DNA of 64,000 nucleotides. Origin: Hyphomicrobium sp. CS1GBMeth3 (lineage in GTDB: Bacteria; Pseudomonadota; Alphaproteobacteria; Rhizobiales; Hyphomicrobiaceae). Shown here in pieces: positions 58,722 through 64,000 of this stretch. The stretch lies in assembly GCF_900117455.1 (NCBI RefSeq), contig NZ_FPHO01000003.1, positions 1,206,501-1,270,500 of the forward strand, read 5' to 3'. Numbering within the stretch: the stretch's first letter is position 1; each line of letters starts with the position of its first letter. Under the pieces are notes generated by a model. That model saw only the letters and a program-made list of their open reading frames with translations, made no database searches and had not been told where the DNA came from. A program made the position numbers and the translations under genes.

Positions 58722-60320
58722 TTACAGCTCGAGCGCTACGGCCTTCGAGATCGCCGGTAGCGCCTGGACTTCCGACAGAACCGCCTGCGAGAGCGGGGCT
58801 GAAATGCTGATCAGTGCAATCGCATGCTCAGCGCCGCCGTTGCCGTCAACGCCCACATGCATGCGCGAGATGTTGACGCCCTCGCGCGCCAGGATGCCAC
58901 CGAGCGCCGCCACCACGCCCGGCTGATCCAGATGCTGCGTGAACAGAAAATGCCCCCTCGGCACCGTCTCGACGTCATAGCTGTCGATGCGCACCAATCG
59001 CGGCAGGCGCCCACCCAGCAGCGTGCCGGCCACCGTCGTCGTTACACCTTGCGTCACCGCGCTGACCTCGACCAGAGACACGTAATCACGCGCCTGCTCC
59101 GAACGCGCTTCGCGCACCTCGATCCCCTGCGCGGGCGCGAGATGCGCCGCGTTAACCCGGTTGACCGGCCCGGCAAGACGCGAGCTCAAGAGCCCCACTA
59201 ACGCCTCTGCCGTGATCGGGCGCGGATCGAGCTCGGCTACGGCGCCGAACAGGCGAACCACCAACTCGCTGATCGGCCCATCGCTGAGCGCGCATACCAG
59301 CCGACCCAGCGACTGCGCCAACTCCTGGTACGGCCGCATCCGGCTGAGCTGCTCGCTCGAAACACGCGGCAGATTGACCGCGGTCTCCGCCGCCCCCGTC
59401 GTCAGAAAGCGCGCGACGTCCTCGGCGATGCGCACGCTTACCGCCTGCTGCGCCTCGGCGGTCGACGCTCCGAGATGGGGCGTCAGCACCACACTCTCAA
59501 GCTTGAGGAGTGGCGACTCCTTGGGCGGCTCCTGAACGAACACATCGAGCGCTGCACCCGCCAGATGGCCTGACTCGAGTGCCGCAGCAAGCGCGGCCTC
59601 GTCGACAAGACCGCCTCTCGCGCAATTGATGAGACGCGCGCCCTTCTTCATGTGCGCGATGCTGTCGGCATCAATGAGATTGCGCGTCTTATCGATCAGC
59701 GGGCAATGCAGGCTGACGTAGTCCGCTTCCGCCACGAGCGCATCGAGATCGCGCGGCTCGGCGGCATTCTCGGCCATGATCTCGGGCGCAACGAACGGAT
59801 CGTGCGCCAATACGCGCATCTTGAGCCCCGCAGCGCGCACCGCGACGAGCCGGCCGATGGTGCCGAACCCGATGATGCCCAGCGTCTTGCCGGAAAGCTC
59901 AGAGCCCACATAGCGCGTGGGTTGCCAGGCGCCGCCACGCACCGAGCGATCTGCCTGCGGCAGATGACGCGACAGCGATAGCAGATGCGCGATCGTCAAC
60001 TCTGCCGTTGTGGTCGCGTTTGCGTCGGGCGTGTTGAACACCACAACACCGCGTTCCGTTGCCGCAGGCACGTCGATATTATCGACCCCGATACCGGCCC
60101 GCCCGATCACCTTGAGCGCAGCGCCGGCCGCAATAACCGGTGCCGTAACCCGCGTCTTCGAGCGCACGATCAGCGCGGCATAGCTCGGAATGCGCGCAAT
60201 AAGGCTCTCGGCATCGAGACCCGTCTCGACATCGATGGAAAACCCCGGGGTGCTTTCGAGAAGTTTGCGGCCGTCCTCGTGAATCGGATCGGCGATCAGC
60301 ACGCGAAAAGTCTCGCTCAT
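58722..60320 (-). CDS. serA: D-3-phosphoglycerate dehydrogenase SerA
   Basis: 532 residues from ATG 60320 (GAGGTTGATGGA upstream). D-2-hydroxyacid dehydrogenase: KVIGRAGIGVDNIDVPAATERG, NAD-binding GKTLGIIGFGTIGRLVA, catalytic Arg in INCARGGLVDE, and the HLGASTAEAQ His. A regulatory domain and a C-terminal ACT domain (GVVAALGGILAREGVNISRMHVG) follow, the long form of the enzyme. It oxidises 3-phosphoglycerate, the first step to serine. Confidence 0.95.
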   Translation of the reverse strand: MSETFRVLIADPIHEDGRKLLESTPGFSIDVETGLDAESLIARIPSYAALIVRSKTRVTAPVIAAGAALKVIGRAGIGVDNIDVPAATERGVVVFNTPDANATTTAELTIAHLLSLSRHLPQADRSVRGGAWQPTRYVGSELSGKTLGIIGFGTIGRLVAVRAAGLKMRVLAHDPFVAPEIMAENAAEPRDLDALVAEADYVSLHCPLIDKTRNLIDADSIAHMKKGARLINCARGGLVDEAALAAALESGHLAGAALDVFVQEPPKESPLLKLESVVLTPHLGASTAEAQQAVSVRIAEDVARFLTTGAAETAVNLPRVSSEQLSRMRPYQELAQSLGRLVCALSDGPISELVVRLFGAVAELDPRPITAEALVGLLSSRLAGPVNRVNAAHLAPAQGIEVREARSEQARDYVSLVEVSAVTQGVTTTVAGTLLGGRLPRLVRIDSYDVETVPRGHFLFTQHLDQPGVVAALGGILAREGVNISRMHVGVDGNGGAEHAIALISISAPLSQAVLSEVQALPAISKAVALEL

Positions 60321-60467
60321 TCCATCAACCTCACGATCTGTCCGCCCGCTGTTGTGGCGGCGTCCTAGGGCGAGGGCAACCACGAAATGGCCTCTTCGAC
60401 CAAAGCAGTGTCCGGAACCCGATGTTCTTCACGCTGTTGATGTTGAACTGGAGGAAAGGAGACAAAC

Positions 60468-60773
60468 ATGCCGCGAGGAGAAAAGAGCAAATACACGGCC
60501 AAGCAGGAGCGCAAAGCCGATCACATCGCCGAAGGCTACGAGAAGCGGGGCGTGGGCAAGAAGGAGGCCGAGCGCAGGGCCTGGGCGACAGTCAACAAGG
60601 ACGACGCCGGTGGCAAGGCTCCAGGCGGGTCGGGGCGCGGCAAGCGCACCGGCCGACCGGCAGCCCACAAGGGCGGCAGGCTCGGCGGCCGGGCATCGGC
60701 GTCGCGGCCAGCAGCCGCACGCTCCGCCTCGGCTCGCAAGACCGCAGCCACGCGCAGACGGCGCGGATCGTAG
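60468..60773 (+). CDS. Small basic protein (plasmid-stabilisation-like)
   Basis: 101 residues, AAGGAG SD before ATG 60468. The N-terminal half (GEKSKYTAKQERKADHIAEG, YEKRGVGKKEAERRAWATVNK) matches the small proteins annotated as plasmid stabilisation proteins in many alphaproteobacteria; the C-terminal half is a low-complexity Ala/Arg/Ser tail. Likely DNA- or RNA-associated. The label is historical and no real function is known. Confidence 0.75.
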   Translation: MPRGEKSKYTAKQERKADHIAEGYEKRGVGKKEAERRAWATVNKDDAGGKAPGGSGRGKRTGRPAAHKGGRLGGRASASRPAAARSASARKTAATRRRRGS

Positions 60774-60848
60774 CGTCGATGGTAGCGTCGCAATGGCACG
60801 GCAAGGTGCTCTGGCGCCCATGTGACCACCGGAGCACCGCCGCCCCGC

Positions 60849-61115
60849 TTAGCGACCCTTCAAAATCTCTCCTGTAGCGGGGTGAGCGCAAGCCTCGACC
60901 CGCACGCCCCCGTCTGTCGTTCCCTCGAATTCATAGGCCCCATCGTCAACCTCGATCTCGTGGATCTTGTAACCCTGCCCCTCGAGCTTCTTGATGACGT
61001 CGGGGATCGACAGCCACTGGTCGCGCGGCACATTGAGAGGGCCGTAATCGTCACAGGCCAGGGCGGGCGTGGCCACAGCAAGCGAGAGCGCCGTAGCAGC
61101 GAGCAGTTTCTTCAT
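60849..61115 (-). CDS. Secreted PepSY-like small protein
   Basis: 88 residues from ATG 61115. Signal peptide MKKLLAATALSLAVATPALA, then a PepSY_2-type domain (WLSIPDVIKKLEGQGYKIHEIEVDDGAYEFEG, ATGEILK). Such periplasmic domains are thought to inhibit proteases or sense envelope state. It is divergent from the PepSY-regulator-kinase operon at 61267. Confidence 0.8.
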   Translation of the reverse strand: MKKLLAATALSLAVATPALACDDYGPLNVPRDQWLSIPDVIKKLEGQGYKIHEIEVDDGAYEFEGTTDGGVRVEACAHPATGEILKGR

Positions 61116-61266
61116 CAGACCATCTCCGTTTATGTTGCAGGTTAGGTTACAGGCGGGTTCGGACGGCAATCACGCCCGGACACCGCATCCATGCACCGCG
61201 CCCGCTGACCCCCGGCTGATAGCCGTTGTCAGCGGTTTGTCAGCCCAACCGTGCACCTATCCGCCC

Positions 61267-61590
61267 ATGAAGACTGCATTTGCGACAAGACGTACTCTGC
61301 TGCTCGCGGCAGCCGGCCTCGTGCTGGCGGCAGCCCCCCTGCGCGCCGATGACGACGACCAGGAGATCGCGCGGCGGGCCCTGATGGAAGGTCGCATCCA
61401 ATCGCTTTCGAAGATCACAGAAATGGTCAAGCCGCACCTGCCGGGCAAGATCCTGGGCGTTGAGCTGGAGGTCGAGGACGACGGACGCATCGTTTACGAA
61501 TTCGACGTCATCGACTCGTCCGGCCGCCTGTGGGAGGTGGAGGTGGACGCCGCCACCGGCAAAATTCTGAAGATCGAGGACGACGACTGA
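61267..61590 (+). CDS. Secreted PepSY-domain protein of two-component operon
   Basis: 107 residues from ATG 61267. Signal peptide (MKTAFATRRTLLLAAAGLVL then AAAPLRA), an acidic DDDDQE start, and a PepSY domain (ITEMVKPHLPGKILGVELEVEDDGRIVYEFDVID, ATGKILKIEDDD). Its stop overlaps the regulator start (TGATG), so it is cotranscribed with the two-component pair and may act as a periplasmic input to the kinase. Confidence 0.85.
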   Translation: MKTAFATRRTLLLAAAGLVLAAAPLRADDDDQEIARRALMEGRIQSLSKITEMVKPHLPGKILGVELEVEDDGRIVYEFDVIDSSGRLWEVEVDAATGKILKIEDDD

Positions 61591-62255
61591 TGCGCATTCT
61601 CGTCGTCGAGGATGAGCCGGCGATTGCGGCCTCGGTCTCTGCCGCGCTCGCAGCGTCCGGCTATCAAACCCGCGTCGCAACCGACGGCGAGGAAGCCTGG
61701 TTCCTCGGCGACACCGAGGATTTCGATCTCGTCGTGCTCGACCTCGGTCTGCCGAAGATGGACGGCCTAGCGGTTCTGAAACGCTGGCGTGCCGCCGGCC
61801 ACCTGATGCCGGTCCTGATATTGACCGCACGCGGCGCTTGGCCGGAGCGCGTGGAAGGCATCGACGCCGGCGCCGACGACTACCTCGCCAAGCCCTTCCA
61901 GATCGAGGAGCTGATGGCCCGCGTGCGCGCCCTGATCCGCCGCGCGGCCGGGCAGGCCTCGCCCGTCCTCACGGCAGGCCCCATCTCCGTCGATACGCGA
62001 CAGATGCGAGTGACGGTCGACGGCATCAACATTGCCGTCTCTCCGCTCGAATACCGCCTCGTCGCCTACCTGCTGCACCACGCGGGACGCGTGATCCCGC
62101 CCGGGGAGCTGATCGAGCACCTCTACGGCGACGACGACGCACGCGATGCCAACGCGCTCGAAGCTATCATCACGCGCCTGCGCAAGAAACTCGGCCCCAA
62201 TGTCGTCGAGACCCGCCGCGGCTTCGGCTACCTGATCCCGACAGGCCCCGAATGA
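61590..62255 (+). CDS. OmpR/QseB-type response regulator
   Basis: 221 residues from ATG 61590. Receiver (LVVEDEPA, Asp in LVVLDLGLPKMDG, Lys in LAKPFQ) and a winged-helix DNA-binding domain (VSPLEYRLVAYLLHHAGRVIPPGELIEHLYG, NALEAIITRLRKKLGPNVVETRRGFGYL). It overlaps the kinase gene by 4 nt. The partner genes suggest control of envelope functions including the PepSY proteins. Confidence 0.93.
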   Translation: MRILVVEDEPAIAASVSAALAASGYQTRVATDGEEAWFLGDTEDFDLVVLDLGLPKMDGLAVLKRWRAAGHLMPVLILTARGAWPERVEGIDAGADDYLAKPFQIEELMARVRALIRRAAGQASPVLTAGPISVDTRQMRVTVDGINIAVSPLEYRLVAYLLHHAGRVIPPGELIEHLYGDDDARDANALEAIITRLRKKLGPNVVETRRGFGYLIPTGPE

Positions 62256-63628
62256 CATTCCGTTCGCTGCGTCTGAGACTATTGCTTGCGGGCGCCGTCT
62301 CGACAGCCATCGCACTGGCACTCGCAGGATACGGCCTTGCCGTCCTGTTCGAGCGCCATGTCGAGCGGCGCATCGACGCCGAGCTGATCGTCCACCTGAA
62401 CCAGCTCACCGCGCATCTTGAGCCTGCGGGAGAAGGTCGTCTGAGGCTGTCGACACCGCCCGCCGATCCGCGCTTCGAGGTCCCGCTCTCGGGCCTCTAC
62501 TGGCAGATCGTCGAAGAGCAGAATGGCTCCGTGCTGCGCTCTCGCTCGCTCTGGGATTCGGACTTAGCGCTGCCGCCCGAGCCTCACGTCGACGACGAGG
62601 TCCGACACTATCGCATCGCAGGCCCCGACAAGAAGGAGCTCTACCTCCTGCAGCGCCGCATCACGCTACCGCCGCGCATGGGCGGCGGCACGGCACGCAT
62701 TGCCGTCGCCTGGGATTCGGCCGAGATCATCACGGCGGTGCGCCAGTTCGCGGCCGACCTGACGCCGCTCCTGACCGTGCTCGGCGCATTGTTGCTCGCC
62801 GCGGCGTGGGTGCAGGTCACCATCGGCCTGCGGCCGTTGAACGCCGTCCGCACGCGGCTCGCCGCGATCCGTTCGGGCAAGAGCAAACGTCTCGGCGCAG
62901 AATTTCCCGAGGAAGTGCGCCCGCTCGCGCAGGAGATCGATGCCTTGATCGACGCGCGCGATGCCGAGTTGGCGCGCGCGAAAGCACGCGCCGGCGACCT
63001 CGCCCATGGATTGCGAACACCGCTGCAGGTACTGCAAACAGAAATCGAGCGGCTGGCCCGCGACGGACACGAGACGGCAGCCCTGCATCTCGCTACCGTG
63101 ACGCGCACCATGCAGCGCACCGTCGAGCGCGAGCTCGCGCGTGTCCGCCTCGCAGCGCCCCATCGCAATGCACAAGCTGACATCGCCTCGGCCGTCACCC
63201 AGGTGGTCCGCGTCGTGGAACGCATGCCGGAAGGAGAACGCCTGGATTGGATCGTCGACATTCCTGCGGGCCTCTCCGCCCCCATTGATCGCGATGATCT
63301 GGCCGAGGCATTGGGCAACCTGATCGAGAACGCCGCCCGCCACGCCCGCCACATGGTGACGGTGACGGGCAACACCACCGACGCTACCGTCACGCTATCC
63401 GTCGCCGACGACGGCCCCGGCATCCCCGCGGAGCAGCTGCCGGAGGTATTGCGCCGCGGCGGACGCCTTGACGAGCGCGGCTCGGGCGCCGGCCTCGGCT
63501 TGGCCATCGTGACCGACATCGTCGAATCCTGGGGCGGAACGCTGACCCTCGCCGAGGGCATCCCGGGCCTCATCGCCACTGTGCAATTTCCGGCCCAGAG
63601 CGATCGAGAGACGACAAGCGCGACCTGA
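62252..63628 (+). CDS. Membrane sensor histidine kinase (QseC/PhoQ-like)
   Basis: 458 residues from ATG 62252. Two membrane helices (about 10-30 and 165-185) enclose a periplasmic domain; then HAMP (GLRPLNAVRTRLAAIRSGKSKRL), HisKA with the His in GDLAHGLRTPLQVLQTE, and HATPase_c (GNLIENAARHA, VADDGPGIPAEQ, GAGLGLAIV). The AHGLRTPL H-box is typical of this subgroup. Probably senses an envelope signal together with the PepSY protein encoded in the same operon. Confidence 0.92.
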   Translation: MTFRSLRLRLLLAGAVSTAIALALAGYGLAVLFERHVERRIDAELIVHLNQLTAHLEPAGEGRLRLSTPPADPRFEVPLSGLYWQIVEEQNGSVLRSRSLWDSDLALPPEPHVDDEVRHYRIAGPDKKELYLLQRRITLPPRMGGGTARIAVAWDSAEIITAVRQFAADLTPLLTVLGALLLAAAWVQVTIGLRPLNAVRTRLAAIRSGKSKRLGAEFPEEVRPLAQEIDALIDARDAELARAKARAGDLAHGLRTPLQVLQTEIERLARDGHETAALHLATVTRTMQRTVERELARVRLAAPHRNAQADIASAVTQVVRVVERMPEGERLDWIVDIPAGLSAPIDRDDLAEALGNLIENAARHARHMVTVTGNTTDATVTLSVADDGPGIPAEQLPEVLRRGGRLDERGSGAGLGLAIVTDIVESWGGTLTLAEGIPGLIATVQFPAQSDRETTSAT

Positions 63629-63750
63629 CAAAACACCGACAATCGCAGTCAGACCGCCGTCAGCAGCAAAGCTTTAACACTGATCTCATTCGCGGCGCCC
63701 CAAAGGGACACTCCGCGGGCAGATTTGAACCGACTATTACGGAGATGACC

Positions 63751-64000
63751 ATGACCAAGACGATGCTGACCCTCGCACTTGCAGCCCTGATCTCCGGCGC
63801 GGCCGCGACCGGCGCCTATGCCGACGATCGTCCCGCCACGGCCGCCGAGCAGTCCGAGATCAGCGCCATTCTGAACGCCGCCGGCTTCAGCTCCTGGAAG
63901 AAGATCGAGTTCGACACCGACGACAACAAGTTCGAGGTTGACGATGCGCGCCACTCCGATGGCCGCGTCTACGACGTCGACATCCGCGACGGAAAGATCA
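63751..64000 (+). CDS. Secreted PepSY-like protein, N-terminal part (cut by right edge)
   Basis: ATG at 63751 (GGAG 6 nt upstream) starts a signal peptide (MTKTMLTLALAALISGAAAT then GAYA) and a PepSY_2-like region (ILNAAGFSSWKKIEFDTDDNKFEVDD). The frame is open at the right edge. It is the third PepSY-type gene around the two-component pair and could be a target of the regulator. Confidence 0.75.
   Translation, partial: MTKTMLTLALAALISGAAATGAYADDRPATAAEQSEISAILNAAGFSSWKKIEFDTDDNKFEVDDARHSDGRVYDVDIRDGKI

Overview
This 64 kb window looks like chromosome from an alphaproteobacterium of the order Hyphomicrobiales, most likely a methylotroph of the Hyphomicrobium/Methylobacterium kind. The DNA is GC-rich with strong Shine-Dalgarno (SD) sites. 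The gene content fits life on one- and two-carbon compounds and unusual nitrogen sources: N,N-dimethylformamidase, urease, guanidine carboxylase, and oxalyl-CoA decarboxylase with a PanE2-like oxalyl-CoA reductase. I saw no rRNA, tRNA, CRISPR array, transposase or phage gene. The taxonomic call is inference.

Region by region. 1-1.9 kb: two tandem peroxiredoxin-like genes (one cut by the window edge) beside gene remnants (a DoxX tail, a possible BufA1 head, a short-chain dehydrogenase head). 1.9-8.6 kb: a cyclic-nucleotide-binding protein and a patatin-like lipase on the minus strand, divergent from a PAS-PAS-GAF-GAF histidine kinase, a single-domain response regulator and a receiver-linked class III cyclase; together they could form a cyclic-nucleotide signalling module. 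8.9-29.2 kb: a long minus-strand amide/urea block. In transcription order it holds a urea/short-chain-amide ABC transporter (urtABCDE type), dimethylformamidase (dmfA1A2), a Rieske-oxygenase homologue that has lost Rieske ligands and gained a cysteine set, a Sel1-repeat protein, a CxxC mini-protein, a TorF-type porin and a complete urease operon (ureE-F-AB-C-G-D). Divergent from it is a soluble sensory trio: NarL-type regulator, hybrid histidine kinase, and a periplasmic-binding-fold protein without a signal peptide.

30.1-45.6 kb: an oxalate island with panE2-like reductase, thiamine genes thiC-thiS-thiG under a TPP riboswitch, a divergent SucCD-like CoA ligase pair, two formyl-CoA transferases, an OxlT-like antiporter, oxalyl-CoA decarboxylase, a PAS protein and two paralogous GntR/FCD regulators. 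Five copies of a 17-bp operator TGGCAT-N5-ATACCA, plus a related double palindrome before panE2, sit before nearly every transcription unit, so the island looks like one local regulon. 45.9-55.9 kb: a guanidine operon, with a -24/-12 (sigma-54) promoter, a guanidine-I (ykkC) riboswitch starting about 10 nt after the predicted transcript start, a NitT/TauT-type ABC transporter, two DUF1989 proteins (carboxyguanidine deiminase), biotin-dependent guanidine/urea carboxylase and allophanate hydrolase. 55.9-64 kb: housekeeping and envelope genes (DUF1772, an outer-membrane protein, serC, serA, a small basic protein) and a PepSY/OmpR-type two-component cluster running off the right end.

The most promising leads are the metal-site-rewired Rieske homologue and its small neighbours in the dimethylformamidase operon; the degenerate SucCD-like ligase inside the oxalate regulon, a candidate oxalate-CoA ligase; the CTAGA-motif set shared by the porin promoter and the transporter/regulator intergenic region; and the sigma-54 promoter stacked directly on the guanidine riboswitch.
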